Assembly: GCF_004339565.1 (NCBI RefSeq)
Contig: NZ_SMFZ01000001.1
Coordinates: forward strand, 1,054,001-1,118,000
DNA from: Pseudonocardia endophytica
Lineage (GTDB): Bacteria > Actinomycetota > Actinomycetes > Mycobacteriales > Pseudonocardiaceae
Direction: 5' to 3'
DNA: 64,000 nt
Shown one piece after another: positions 42,254-50,704 of the stretch (position 1 is its first letter; every line of letters begins with the position of its first letter). The position numbers and the translations under genes were made by a program. Under the pieces are notes generated by a model that saw only the letters and a program-made list of their open reading frames with translations, did not search any database and had not been told where the DNA came from.

Positions 42254-42970
42254 CTACAGGGTGGCCAGCCGCCGTGTCCGCACCGTCACGCCGCCGTCCG
42301 GGTGCCCTCCGGCGATCCGTGCGGCCCGGATGCACGCGTGCGTCCACATGTTGAGCTGCACCTCCTTCGCCACGCGCAGCCGGTTGTAGAGCACGTGCGA
42401 GAGCCGGTCACCGGGGCGGGCCCATGACTCGATGTCGAACCGCAGGCTCCCCGAGGCCTCCGTGGACGCGCGGAACTCGATCCGGCCGGCCTCCAGGTGC
42501 CCCTTCAGCGTCGCGAACACGAACCCGCGCGGGTCCGCGTCGACGACCCGCACCGGCCCGTCCCACGGCCCCGGCATCCGGATCAGGAACTCGTCGCCCG
42601 TCTCCATCGCGCCGTCGCGACCGTGGGTCCTGCGGAACACGGCGAACTCCGGCGACCACCGGTCCGGGTCGGCGACCAGCCGCGACATCAGCTGCTCCGG
42701 GGTGAGCCGGGTACCGCGGATCCGCACGCCGTAGCGCCGGTGCAGCAGCGGGCCGACGCCGTCGCGGACGGGCTGGATGCGGTCGTCGTCGCCCGCACCG
42801 GGCGGCAGCTCCGGCGGCAGGTCCGACGCGTCACCGTCGACGTCGCTGCGGTGGATCGGTGTGGTCCGCCAGAAGTAGCGCCAGGACACGAGCGCGACGC
42901 CGGGCGGCCACCGCAGCAGAGCGCCCACGCGACGCGACCGGGCGTCACCGGTGACGTGGGAAGTGGCCAT
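42254..42970 (-). CDS. DUF1990 family protein
   Basis: A 238-residue member of DUF1990. Seen in the second half: GHLEAGRIEFRA, LRFDIESWARPGDRLSHV and LYNRLRVAKEVQLNMWTHAC, which are typical. Function is unknown, though the family has a fold like SRPBCC proteins by my reading. ATG 42968-42970 is divergent, 51 bases from the small membrane-protein gene that is followed by a second DUF1990 gene, so this locus holds a split pair of paralogues. Confidence 0.8.
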   Translation of the reverse strand: MATSHVTGDARSRRVGALLRWPPGVALVSWRYFWRTTPIHRSDVDGDASDLPPELPPGAGDDDRIQPVRDGVGPLLHRRYGVRIRGTRLTPEQLMSRLVADPDRWSPEFAVFRRTHGRDGAMETGDEFLIRMPGPWDGPVRVVDADPRGFVFATLKGHLEAGRIEFRASTEASGSLRFDIESWARPGDRLSHVLYNRLRVAKEVQLNMWTHACIRAARIAGGHPDGGVTVRTRRLATL

Positions 42971-43021
42971 ACCGGGATCCCAGCACGTGTGTACCGGGCC
43001 CGCGCGGGGGAAGAGAGAGGT

Positions 43022-43243
43022 ATGACCGTCGGAAGCGTGGTGCGCAGGACCGGGATCCGTGGTCCCGCGCTGCAGTGGGTGTCCCTCGGGTCGGTCGGGC
43101 TGTCGATCGGGCTGTGGTTGCGCGCCAAGACCGTCGACCAGGACGAGCGGGGCAACGCGGAGCGCCGGGCGATCTTCGTGGGCCTGTGGCCGTCGATGAT
43201 CTGGCTGATCGCCGAGTCGATGCGGCGCGAGGAGCGGTCCTGA
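43022..43243 (+). CDS. small membrane protein next to DUF1990
   Basis: A 73-residue protein with two hydrophobic segments (about 18-34 and 51-66) separated by a charged loop TVDQDERGNAERR, and a basic-acidic tail RREERS. A GAGAGAGG ribosome site lies just before ATG 43022. Its last codons overlap the predicted CTG start of the next DUF1990 gene. Unknown family and role. Confidence 0.7.
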   Translation: MTVGSVVRRTGIRGPALQWVSLGSVGLSIGLWLRAKTVDQDERGNAERRAIFVGLWPSMIWLIAESMRREERS

Positions 43244-43986
43244 GCCGCCTCACGGTCCGTCGTACCGAGATCGGGCCCGGACCGGACCGGGATCCGACCG
43301 AGCTGGCCGGCCTGCTCGACGGGCTGGCCGAGCTGCCGGTCAACTACGACCCGGCCGACGGGCCCGTCGACCGCGACGACCACCGCTGGCACGTCGACGA
43401 CGGACGCGCCGTGATCGGCCACGAGCGTCCCGGCCCGCCGGAACCGGACGGGCCGTGGGAGCGCGCGGGCTCGATCGTGCGCGACTACGGCTTCACCGAC
43501 CACCGGCGGCTGCGCGGCGCCTACCGCGCGTCGGCGCCGCTGCTCGGGCGGGACATGCTGCTGGAGGGCCGGTTCGCGATCCTGCGCTTCCACCTCGGCG
43601 TCCGGGTCACCGACATCGTGGACACCGAGCGCGACGGCCACCGCATCTGGGGCTGGAGCTACGAGACGCTCGCCGGGCACCTGGAACAGGGGCGGCTCAC
43701 CTACGAGGTGGACAAGGACATGGCCACCGGCGAGGTGACGTTCTGGATCAGGGCGTTCTCCCGCCGCTCCCGGGTGCCGAACCCGTTCTACCGGCTCGGG
43801 TTCGCGCTGTTCGGACGCGCGGTGCAGCTCGGCTTCTACCGGTCGGCGGGCCGGCGGGTCCGGGAGCTCGTCCGCAGCCGTCCGCCCGCGCCGGAGACCG
43901 GCACCGACGTCGTCGTCGCGCCCCGTGACAGCCCCCGTCACCGGTGGGACCGCTGGGCGGTGCACGTGTACCGCCCGGGAGCGTGA
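43240..43986 (+). CDS. DUF1990 family protein with probable CTG start
   Basis: A 248-residue DUF1990 paralogue. Seen: LTVRRTEIGPGP at the start, ELPVNYDPADGPVDRDDH, a GHLEQGRLTYEVDKDM segment equivalent to GHLEAGRIEFRA in the paralogue at 42254, and WIRAFSRRSRVPNPFYRLG. Family proteins begin near LTVRRTEIG. The only initiation point with a ribosome site there is CTG 43240-43242, six bases after AGGAG and overlapping the TGA of the upstream gene. The nearest GTG starts are 43075 (inside the upstream gene, another frame) and 43411 (too late). Confidence 0.78.
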   Translation: MSRLTVRRTEIGPGPDRDPTELAGLLDGLAELPVNYDPADGPVDRDDHRWHVDDGRAVIGHERPGPPEPDGPWERAGSIVRDYGFTDHRRLRGAYRASAPLLGRDMLLEGRFAILRFHLGVRVTDIVDTERDGHRIWGWSYETLAGHLEQGRLTYEVDKDMATGEVTFWIRAFSRRSRVPNPFYRLGFALFGRAVQLGFYRSAGRRVRELVRSRPPAPETGTDVVVAPRDSPRHRWDRWAVHVYRPGA

Positions 43987-44023
43987 CGGGGCCGGAGCGG
44001 GTACTCCGTTACGCTCGGTGCCC

Positions 44024-44845
44024 ATGACCGACGGCCCGGACGTCCGCGAGGGCGGCGAGCCCCCGGACCTGCAACGCCCCAGCATCGCGCGCGTGTACGA
44101 CTACATGCTCGGTGGCAACCACAACTTCGCCGTCGACCGCGAGTTCGCCGCCAGGATGCTGGAACGGCTACCGGGAGTGGCCGGGACGTTCGCGAACAAC
44201 CGGGCGTTCCTGCGACGGGCCGTGCGGTACTGCGTCCGTGCGGGCGTCGACCAGTTCCTCGACCTCGGCTCCGGCATCCCGACCATGGGCAGCGTGCACG
44301 AGGTCGCCCGCGCGATCGACCCGGACACGCGCGTCGCCTACGTCGACAACGAGCCGGTGGCCGTGGCGCACAGCGAGCAGATCCTGGCCGGGCTCGACGG
44401 CGTCAGCATCAGCTCGGCCGACATGCGCGACCCGGAGTCCGTGTGGTCTGCCCCCGGTGTGCGGGACGTGCTCGACCTCGAGCGCCCGGTGGCCGTCCTG
44501 ATGGTCGCGGTACTGCACTTCGCCGGACCCGCGGACGACCCGAGGAGCATCCTCGACGGCTACCGGTCGCGGCTCGTCCCCGGCAGCCTGTTCGCGGTCT
44601 CGCACGCGACGACCGACCTGCGCGACCCGGCCGACCGCGCAGCGATGGAGGAGGGCGAGCGGCTCTACCGGGAGAGCAGCACGCCGCTGCACCTGCGCGA
44701 CCGGTCGCAGCTCGCCGATCTGCTGTCCGCGCTGACGCTCGTCGACCCGGGCGTCGTCGAGATGCGGGACTGGCACCGCGACCCGGAGGAGCCGGAGGCA
44801 CGCGGCGTCGGCGAGGCGCTCGCCGTCGTCGGCCGGGTCGACTAA
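44024..44845 (+). CDS. SAM-dependent methyltransferase (PF04672, DUF574 type)
   Basis: A 273-residue methyltransferase of the actinobacterial Methyltransf_19 group. Seen: RPSIARVYDYMLGGNHNFAVDR and FANNRAFLRRAVRYCVRAG, both hallmarks; the SAM-binding motif FLDLGSGIPTMGSVHEVA; VAYVDNEPVAVAHS (acidic residue of motif II) and VAVLMVAVLHFAG. Substrates of this group are mostly unknown. It has its own start, ATG 44024, 37 bases after the DUF1990 stop. The end overlaps the anti-sigma gene on the other strand by four bases. Confidence 0.92.
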   Translation: MTDGPDVREGGEPPDLQRPSIARVYDYMLGGNHNFAVDREFAARMLERLPGVAGTFANNRAFLRRAVRYCVRAGVDQFLDLGSGIPTMGSVHEVARAIDPDTRVAYVDNEPVAVAHSEQILAGLDGVSISSADMRDPESVWSAPGVRDVLDLERPVAVLMVAVLHFAGPADDPRSILDGYRSRLVPGSLFAVSHATTDLRDPADRAAMEEGERLYRESSTPLHLRDRSQLADLLSALTLVDPGVVEMRDWHRDPEEPEARGVGEALAVVGRVD

Positions 44846-45510
44846 CCCGCGAGCACGAGCTGTCCGGTGCCGGTCCGCACCTCGAGGCCGGCGACGGCGG
44901 CCGGGTCGAGGTTCGTCGCCGCCTGCACGTCGACGTCCTGACCGGGCGGCGGGGACCAGCGCGCCACCTGCTGCACCGAGCCGTCCGGGCCGCGGACGGT
45001 CAGCACGTACACCGACCGCGGAGCGTCCCGCGCCGGGGCGGGGCGGCCCGCCATGGTCCGGCAGCGCAGCGTGATCGCCGTACCCCACGGCTCGCCGGCC
45101 AACCCCGCCTCGCCGTAGACCGGCGCGTCCGCCGCCGCGGACTGCAGCTCCACCGTGCGGACCGGGACGGCGACCGTCTCCCGCGGCGCCAGCGACCAGC
45201 CGGCCAGCACCCCGACCCCGAGCACGACGACGGCGCCCGCGGCGACCAGCAGCCGTCGCGACCTCCGTCGCCTGCGCATCCGGCCGGCGACCCCGTCCAG
45301 GATCCCGGGGGGCGGCTCGTCCGGGCCGGCCCCCTCGACCGGCCCGGACCGGCCCGCCCTGGCGAGCAGGCCGGGCAGCCCGCCGAGCCTGCGCAGCTCG
45401 GCGGTGCACTCGTCGCAGCCGCCGAGGTGGTCCTCGAACGGGGCGCGCTCGCCCGCGTCCAGCGCCCCGAGCACGTAGACGCCGACGTCGAAGCGGTGCG
45501 GACAACTCAT
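44842..45510 (-). CDS. anti-sigma factor with zinc-finger (ZAS) domain
   Basis: A 222-residue membrane anti-sigma factor. Seen: the N-terminal HRFDVGVYVLGALD and the zinc motif HLGGCDECTAELRRLGGLP (H-x3-C-x2-C), a single membrane helix (about residues 87-107) after a run of Arg, and an extracytoplasmic domain of about 110 residues. The gene starts within the sigma stop (ATGA, 45507-45510), which couples their synthesis. Cytoplasmic zinc domain should hold the sigma factor inactive. The extracellular signal is unknown. Confidence 0.9.
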   Translation of the reverse strand: MSCPHRFDVGVYVLGALDAGERAPFEDHLGGCDECTAELRRLGGLPGLLARAGRSGPVEGAGPDEPPPGILDGVAGRMRRRRRSRRLLVAAGAVVVLGVGVLAGWSLAPRETVAVPVRTVELQSAAADAPVYGEAGLAGEPWGTAITLRCRTMAGRPAPARDAPRSVYVLTVRGPDGSVQQVARWSPPPGQDVDVQAATNLDPAAVAGLEVRTGTGQLVLAG

Positions 45511-46007
45511 GTCCCCACCCCCATCTCGTCCAGGGTCAGCCGCAACGCCCGCAGCGCGTAGTGCGTGCGGGACTTGACGGTTCCGGGCGGCACCCCGATC
45601 CGGCGGGCCGCCTCGGCCACGCTGTGGCCGCGGTAGAAGCACTCGACGAGCACCTCGCGATGCTCCGCGGACAGCCGGTCCAGCGCGTCGGAGACCAGCA
45701 GTGACTGCAGGGCGGCGTCCACGTCGTCGTCGACGCCGCGTTCCGGCGGCTCCCCGGTGAGCGACTCGTCCGGGCGAGCGGACCGGGCCCTCCAGTCGTC
45801 GATCAGGATGTTGCGCAGCGTCCGCAGCAGCCAGGCTCGGGGGTCGCCGCGGCGCTCGTCGAAGACCTCCGGGTGCCGCCAGGCGCGGAGCAACACCTCC
45901 TGCACCGCGTCGTGGGCGCGCCCGTGGTCACCGGTCGTGCGCAGCGCGACCTGCCACAGGACAGCGGCGTGCCGGTCGTGCAGCGCCCGCATCGCGTCCG
46001 TGTCCAC
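45507..46007 (-). CDS. ECF RNA polymerase sigma factor
   Basis: A 166-residue ECF-type (region 2 + region 4) sigma factor. Seen: LWQVALRTTGDHGRAHDAVQ and EVLLRAWRHPEVF in region 2, ILIDDWRARSARPDES, and region 4 with LSAEHREVLVECFYRGHSVA and RRIGVPPGTVKSRTHYALRA. GTG 46005-46007 was chosen because GGAGG lies five bases upstream, and a longer frame upstream is not protein-like. Its partner is the anti-sigma factor with overlapping start. The pair resembles SigK/SigL-type stress systems, but the group is not certain. Confidence 0.9.
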   Translation of the reverse strand: MDTDAMRALHDRHAAVLWQVALRTTGDHGRAHDAVQEVLLRAWRHPEVFDERRGDPRAWLLRTLRNILIDDWRARSARPDESLTGEPPERGVDDDVDAALQSLLVSDALDRLSAEHREVLVECFYRGHSVAEAARRIGVPPGTVKSRTHYALRALRLTLDEMGVGT

Positions 46008-46081
46008 CGGTCCTCCGCTCGTGTCCCACCGGTGTACACGGACGCCGGACCGATCCGGTTCGAAGCGGTTCTTCGAGCCGG

Positions 46082-46108
46082 TGAACCGCGTGATGTCCGT
46101 TTCCGTGT
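46082..46108 (+). promoter_or_regulatory. possible ECF-type promoter for the small membrane protein
   Basis: TGAACC at 46082-46087 and CGTGT at 46104-46108, separated by 16 bp, resemble the GGAAC/CGTT pattern of ECF promoters. It points at the gene at 46157, divergent from the sigma gene. Match to the consensus is partial. Confidence 0.25.
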
Positions 46109-46156
46109 ACTCCATCGAGCCGGGCATCGGCTCGACCGACGGCGGAGGAGGCCGGA

Positions 46157-46552
46157 ATGTCCGGAACGCGAGCGGAGAACACGGGCCTGCGGGTCCTCGG
46201 GGCGATCGGGCTGGCGATCGCGACCGTGATCCACGTGATGGTCGGCGGTGTGGGCGGCGTGATGCCGATCCTGTTCTGGCTGTCCGGCCTGGGCACGCTC
46301 GTCGGTCTGGTGCTGCTGTTCGTCCGGCCCCGGCTGGGTTGGATCGTCGGTGGCGGCGTGTCGGCGCTGACCGCGATCGGCTACGTCCTGCGCAGCACGG
46401 TCGGGCTCCCGCCGCTGGTCCCGAACGCGGTCGGGTTCTGGATGCCGGTGTCCGGCGGGATCTGCACGATCGCCGAGATCGTCGTGGCGGTCCTGGCCGT
46501 GTACGCGCTCGCCGACCGCGCGTCGGTCCGCGCCGCGGGCGCCCGCGCGTAA
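46157..46552 (+). CDS. small integral membrane protein, four helices
   Basis: A 131-residue hydrophobic protein with four predicted helices: about 12-30, 38-56, 61-77 and 95-120. Many Gly/Val residues and RPRLGWIVGGG between helices 2 and 3. I do not recognise a named family. It is divergent from the ECF sigma gene and followed by a strong hairpin (46566-46614). A link with the sigma factor is possible but not shown. Confidence 0.75.
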   Translation: MSGTRAENTGLRVLGAIGLAIATVIHVMVGGVGGVMPILFWLSGLGTLVGLVLLFVRPRLGWIVGGGVSALTAIGYVLRSTVGLPPLVPNAVGFWMPVSGGICTIAEIVVAVLAVYALADRASVRAAGARA

Positions 46553-46565
46553 CCGGCCCCGGCCG

Positions 46566-46614
46566 AACGAACGGCACCTTCGGGCAGTGTCATTGCCCGA
46601 AGGTGCCGTTCGTT
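46566..46614. terminator. bidirectional terminator hairpin
   Basis: Two perfect 21-bp arms (46566-46586 and 46594-46614) with a 7-base loop GTGTCAT lie between convergent genes ending at 46552 and 46631. The arms include GGCACCTTCGGGCA and its complement. No U-tract is present on either side, as is common in actinobacteria. Confidence 0.8.
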
Positions 46615-46630
46615 GCGGAGGAAGGCGGGA

Positions 46631-47872
46631 TCAGGGGATGACGAGCGGCGCCAGCGACGGGGCCGGGTCGGCCGCCCAGGCGTGTCCGGTCTCGCGCGGG
46701 GTGACGCCCTCCTCGGCCCAGCGGCCGAGCAGCGTCGCGACCTTGGCGTGCATCACGGTGCGCAGGCGGTCGAACGAGTTGTCCGGCCGGTCGTCGACCT
46801 CACCGAGCAGGAGCCACCAGGCCCAGACGGCGGCACCGGCGTTGGCGACGAAGTCCGGCAGCACCGGCACGCCTCGGGCGGCCAGCATGGCCTCGGCCTC
46901 CGGCGTCGTGGCGGCGTTCGCGGCCTCCACGACGACGCGGGCGCGGACGTCGAAGCTGTTGTCCGGCGTGATCGCGTAGGAGATCGCGGCCGGCACGAGG
47001 ATGTCCACCTCGGTCGCCATCACGTCGTTGCGGTGCAGCTGCTGCACACCCTCCGGCAGGCGGGAGCGGTCCACCTCGCCGTAGCCGTCGCGCAGGTCGA
47101 GGATCGCCGGCACGTCGAGGCCGTTCGGGTCGTAGAGGGTGCCCGCCGCGTCCGCGACCGCGACCACCGTCATCCCGGCCTCGTGCAGGTACCAGGCCGC
47201 GCCGCCACCCATCGTGCCGATGCCCTGGATCGCGACGGTCGTCTCCGCGGGCGTCTGTCCCCAGTGCACGGCCGCGGCCAGGCAGGCGTGCGCGACGCCG
47301 TAGCCGCCGATCACGTCACCGAGCAGGAAGCCGTGGTCGACCTCGGCGTTCAGGCCGCGGCGGACACGCTCCAGCGTGGCCACCGGGTCGTCCGCGCGAC
47401 GGATGGCCGCGTGGTAGCTCTGCCCCATGCCGAGGCGCTCGAACACCTCGTCGATCAGGTGCTGCGGGACGCCGAGGTCCTCGGCGGTGACCCAATGCGC
47501 GTCGATCCACGGCCGCATGGCCTCGCAGAACCGCTCCAGCACACCGGCGGCCGCCGGGTCCTTCGGGTCGAAGTCGATGCCGCCCTTGGCCCCGCCGATC
47601 GGCAGGTCGAACGTGGCGGTCTTGTTGGCCATGCCGCGCGCGAGGTCCTCGACCTCGGTCATCGTGCAGCCGGCGCGCATGCGGGTGCCGCCGGTCGCGA
47701 TGCCGGCGCGCAGCGTGTGCACGACGAGGTAGCCGGTGGCCCCCGTGACCGGGTCCGTCCACTGCAGGCGCATGTACGGCTGGACGCGGGGCGCGTCCAC
47801 GACCGTCGGGCGGGTCGGGACGCTGCTGATCGCGGCTCCCGTGTGCTCCATCGGGTCCTGCATCGTGGTCAT
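46631..47872 (-). CDS. Glu/Leu/Phe/Val dehydrogenase
   Basis: A 413-residue NAD(P)-dependent amino acid dehydrogenase that interconverts an amino acid and its 2-oxo acid plus ammonia. Seen: TGYLVVHTLRAGIATGGTRM, MANKTATFDLPIGGAKGGID with the catalytic lysines, VTAEDLGVP, the nucleotide loop VAIQGIGTMGGGAAWYL, and the late LPDFVANAGAAVWAW. The 413-residue length and the wording of these motifs fit a mid-size leucine/glutamate dehydrogenase. ATG 47870-47872 has GGAGG eight bases upstream. It is divergent from a LysR gene, which probably controls it. Substrate preference is not clear. Confidence 0.93.
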   Translation of the reverse strand: MTTMQDPMEHTGAAISSVPTRPTVVDAPRVQPYMRLQWTDPVTGATGYLVVHTLRAGIATGGTRMRAGCTMTEVEDLARGMANKTATFDLPIGGAKGGIDFDPKDPAAAGVLERFCEAMRPWIDAHWVTAEDLGVPQHLIDEVFERLGMGQSYHAAIRRADDPVATLERVRRGLNAEVDHGFLLGDVIGGYGVAHACLAAAVHWGQTPAETTVAIQGIGTMGGGAAWYLHEAGMTVVAVADAAGTLYDPNGLDVPAILDLRDGYGEVDRSRLPEGVQQLHRNDVMATEVDILVPAAISYAITPDNSFDVRARVVVEAANAATTPEAEAMLAARGVPVLPDFVANAGAAVWAWWLLLGEVDDRPDNSFDRLRTVMHAKVATLLGRWAEEGVTPRETGHAWAADPAPSLAPLVIP

Positions 47873-48099
47873 CCGAGCCACCTCCGTTCCTCGTTCGTAC
47901 GTTCGTTGGCCACCCCTTCGTCCGGTGGGCCCACCGTGTAACAGCCCGTTCGGGGAAGTCGGGGTGGACGACGATGTCCCCGGCGCGACGGTGCCCCGCC
48001 GGTGATGCCAGAGTGCGGTCCGCGCTCCCCGGGCGTCCATTAACGGATCATTGATGGTCGTGTTCAGCGTTCCTGCACAACACACCTACGCTGCAGCTC

Positions 48100-49038
48100 A
48101 TGGACCTGTCGTTGCCCCGGTTGCGGATGCTGCGTGAGCTACATCGCCGCGGAACCGTGACGGCGGCGGCGAACGCGTTGCACTACACGGCGTCCGCGGT
48201 GTCCCAGCAGCTCGCCCAGCTGGAGCGCGACGTCGGGGCGAAACTGTTCGAGCGTCTCGGCCGCCGCGTCCGGCTGACCGACCTCGGCACCCTGCTCGCC
48301 GAGCACGCGGAGGAGATCCTCGGGTCGGTGGAGCGGGCCACGCTCGCGCTCGAGGAGGCCCAGGAGTCGATCTCGGTCAGGCTCACCGCAGGCGTGTGGG
48401 CGTCGGTCGCGTCCGGCCTGCTCCCGGCCGCGTTGACGATCCTCGCGGACTCGCACCCCGGCATCGAGGTGCGGACGAAGGAGCTGGCCCCGGAGGACAC
48501 AGCGGGTGCCGTACGCGACGGCGCGCTCGACCTGTCGTTCGTGATCGACTACTCGAACTACCCGATGGACTGGGACCCGTCGCTGGAGCGGGCGGTGATC
48601 GCCGTCGAGCGGATCTACGCCGCCGTCCCGTCCGGCGCGGTGCCGTCGGCCAGCGTGACGCTCACCGAGCTGGCCGACCACCCGTGGATCCTGGCCGGCC
48701 CGCGCTCGCACCTCGGCACCGCCGGCCGGCTCGCCTGCCAGGCCAGCGGCTTCGAGCCACGGATCAACCACGAGGTCGAGGAGCAGGCCACGGCGCTGGC
48801 CATGGTCGCGGCCGGGCTCGGCGTCACGCTCGTCTCCGACCTCGGACTGGCGCTGCGCCCTCCGGGTGTCGACGTCGTCGCGCTCGGTGACGCGCTGACC
48901 CGCACCGTCTCGGTCGCCTACCGGACCCGCTCGGCCCGGCGGCCCGCTCTGCTCCTCGTGATCGACGCCGTGCGCACCGCGGCCGCGGAGCAGGGTCTCG
49001 GTGCCAGCGCACCGGTCACACTCCCGGACGGTGCGTGA
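48100..49038 (+). CDS. LysR family transcriptional regulator
   Basis: A 312-residue LysR-type regulator. Seen: LPRLRMLRELHRRGTVTAAA and ALHYTASAVSQQLAQLERDV in the helix-turn-helix, ARLFERLGRR-like turn (KLFERLGRRVRLT), and a periplasmic-binding-type effector domain with GVWASVASGLLPAALTIL. It stands divergent from the amino-acid dehydrogenase across 227 bp, the usual layout for a LysR regulator and its target; the effector may be an amino acid or its oxo acid (inference). A TTAACGGATCATTGAT stretch sits near 48040-48055. The stop is 48 bp before the molybdopterin-oxidoreductase gene. Confidence 0.92.
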   Translation: MDLSLPRLRMLRELHRRGTVTAAANALHYTASAVSQQLAQLERDVGAKLFERLGRRVRLTDLGTLLAEHAEEILGSVERATLALEEAQESISVRLTAGVWASVASGLLPAALTILADSHPGIEVRTKELAPEDTAGAVRDGALDLSFVIDYSNYPMDWDPSLERAVIAVERIYAAVPSGAVPSASVTLTELADHPWILAGPRSHLGTAGRLACQASGFEPRINHEVEEQATALAMVAAGLGVTLVSDLGLALRPPGVDVVALGDALTRTVSVAYRTRSARRPALLLVIDAVRTAAAEQGLGASAPVTLPDGA

Positions 49039-49086
49039 ACGGGTGACGGGCCGAACCCGTGGGGTGTCCACGACCGAACGCCTGTC

Positions 49087-50670
49087 ATGACGACGACCGC
49101 TCCCACCCCGCCCCGGAGCGAGACCGGCGATCCGGTGATCGCGCGCCCGTGGGCCGCAGGGGCGGGGCTGCTCGGCGTCGCGTCGGCGCTGGCCGCCGGT
49201 GACCTGGTCGCCGGACTGCTGGATCCGCCGTCGTCGCCGTTCCTGGCCGTCGGCAACCAGTTCATCCGGATGACCCCGGAGTGGCTCAAGCAGTTCGCGA
49301 TCGCGACGTTCGGGACCTACGACAAGGTCGCCCTTCTCGGTGGCATGGCGGTCGTGATCGCGCTGGCCGGTGTCGTGGCCGGGCTGGCGAGCCGCCGCAC
49401 GCCGACGCCCGGCCAGGGCGTGATCATCGCGATGGGTGTGCTGGCCGCCGTCGCGGCGACGCTGGCCCCGACGTTCGGCGTGCTCGACCTCGTGCCGGCG
49501 GTCGCGGCGCCGGCCGTCGGGTACGGCGTGTTCACGGTGCTGCACCGCGCCCTGCTCGCGTGGGCGGCCGCGCCGGGCCAGCACGCCGCGCCGGAAGGCA
49601 CCGGGCTCGCCCGACGCCGTGCGTTGACGCTGGCGGGCGTCGCGCTCGCCGGGACGGCGCTGGCCGGGGCCCTCGGGCGCCTGCTCGCCGGGAGCGGGAC
49701 CGACGCGGTCCCGGACACGGTCGTCCCACCGGCCGCCGCTCCGCCGCCGCCGCGGATCCCGGCCGGCGCCGACTTCGCGGCGTCCGGCACGCCGTCGTTC
49801 CTCACGCCGAACGACAGCTTCTACCGGATCGACACCGCCCTGCAGGTGCCGCGGGTCGGTGCGGCGAGCTGGTCGGTACGCATCCACGGGATGGTCGAGC
49901 GCGAGGTCACGCTGACGTTCGACCAGCTCCGCTCGCGGCGCCTGATCGAGAAGCCGATCACCATGACCTGCGTGTCCAACCCGGTCGGCGGCGACCTGGC
50001 CTCGACGGCCCTGTTCCTCGGGGTCCCGCTCGTCGACCTGCTGATGGAGGCCGGTGTGCAGCCGGGCGCCGAGCAGGTGTTCTCCACCAGCGTGGACGGG
50101 TTCACCACCGGCACACCGGTCACCGCGCTCACCGACACGGGGCGCGACGCGATGCTCGCGATCGGCATGAACGGGAAGGCCCTCCCCGTCGAGCACGGGT
50201 TCCCGGTGCGGATGGTGGTGCCGGGGCTCTACGGCTACGTCTCCGGCTGCAAGTGGATCACCGACATGGAGGTCACCACCTGGGACGCGAACCCGTCGTT
50301 CTGGGAGCTGCGCGGCTGGTCCCGGGAGGCGCCGATCAAGACCCAGTCCCGGATCGACGTGCCGCGCTCCGAGGCGACCGTGCCGGCCGGCCGGGTGGTC
50401 GTCGCCGGGACGGCCTGGGCCCAGCACACCGGCATCACGAGGGTCGAGGTGAGGGCCGACGGCGGGCGCTGGCAGTCTGCGGAGCTGGCGACGGAGGTCG
50501 GGATCGACACCTGGCGCATGTGGCAGGCGCCGGTCGACCTGGCACCGGGGCGTCACCAGCTGCAGGTCCGTGCGACCGACCGGTCGGGCTACCTGCAGAC
50601 CGCCCAGCTCCAGGACGTGATCCCGGACGGGGCGACCGGCTGGCACACGATCTCCGTCACCGCGGCCTGA
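49087..50670 (+). CDS. membrane-bound molybdopterin-dependent oxidoreductase (sulfite-oxidase fold)
   Basis: A 527-residue protein. The first 230 residues hold about five membrane helices (for example GAGLLGVASALAAGDLVAGL and IIAMGVLAAVAATLAP). The rest is a sulfite-oxidase-type Moco domain with IHGMVEREVTLTFDQL, MTCVSNPVGGDLA with the Mo-ligand Cys295, and PGLYGYVSGCKWITDMEV, plus a C-terminal dimerisation domain (RVEVRADGGRWQSAEL). The C-terminal part should face outside. An electron acceptor is not seen nearby. The arabinosyltransferase gene starts 34 bases downstream and may be in the same transcript. Confidence 0.92.
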   Translation: MTTTAPTPPRSETGDPVIARPWAAGAGLLGVASALAAGDLVAGLLDPPSSPFLAVGNQFIRMTPEWLKQFAIATFGTYDKVALLGGMAVVIALAGVVAGLASRRTPTPGQGVIIAMGVLAAVAATLAPTFGVLDLVPAVAAPAVGYGVFTVLHRALLAWAAAPGQHAAPEGTGLARRRALTLAGVALAGTALAGALGRLLAGSGTDAVPDTVVPPAAAPPPPRIPAGADFAASGTPSFLTPNDSFYRIDTALQVPRVGAASWSVRIHGMVEREVTLTFDQLRSRRLIEKPITMTCVSNPVGGDLASTALFLGVPLVDLLMEAGVQPGAEQVFSTSVDGFTTGTPVTALTDTGRDAMLAIGMNGKALPVEHGFPVRMVVPGLYGYVSGCKWITDMEVTTWDANPSFWELRGWSREAPIKTQSRIDVPRSEATVPAGRVVVAGTAWAQHTGITRVEVRADGGRWQSAELATEVGIDTWRMWQAPVDLAPGRHQLQVRATDRSGYLQTAQLQDVIPDGATGWHTISVTAA

Positions 50671-50704
50671 TCCTCCGAGCAGCACCGACCCGACCCGGAC
50701 GCCC

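Noticed and set aside
43075..43239. GTG start at 43075 for the second DUF1990 protein
   Set aside because: That frame overlaps the 73-residue membrane-protein gene for its whole length and encodes an Arg-rich stretch unlike DUF1990.
46010..46060. T-loop-like GGTTCGAAGCGG sequence near 46057
   Set aside because: No acceptor stem or anticodon arm can be drawn around it; it lies in the sigma promoter region.
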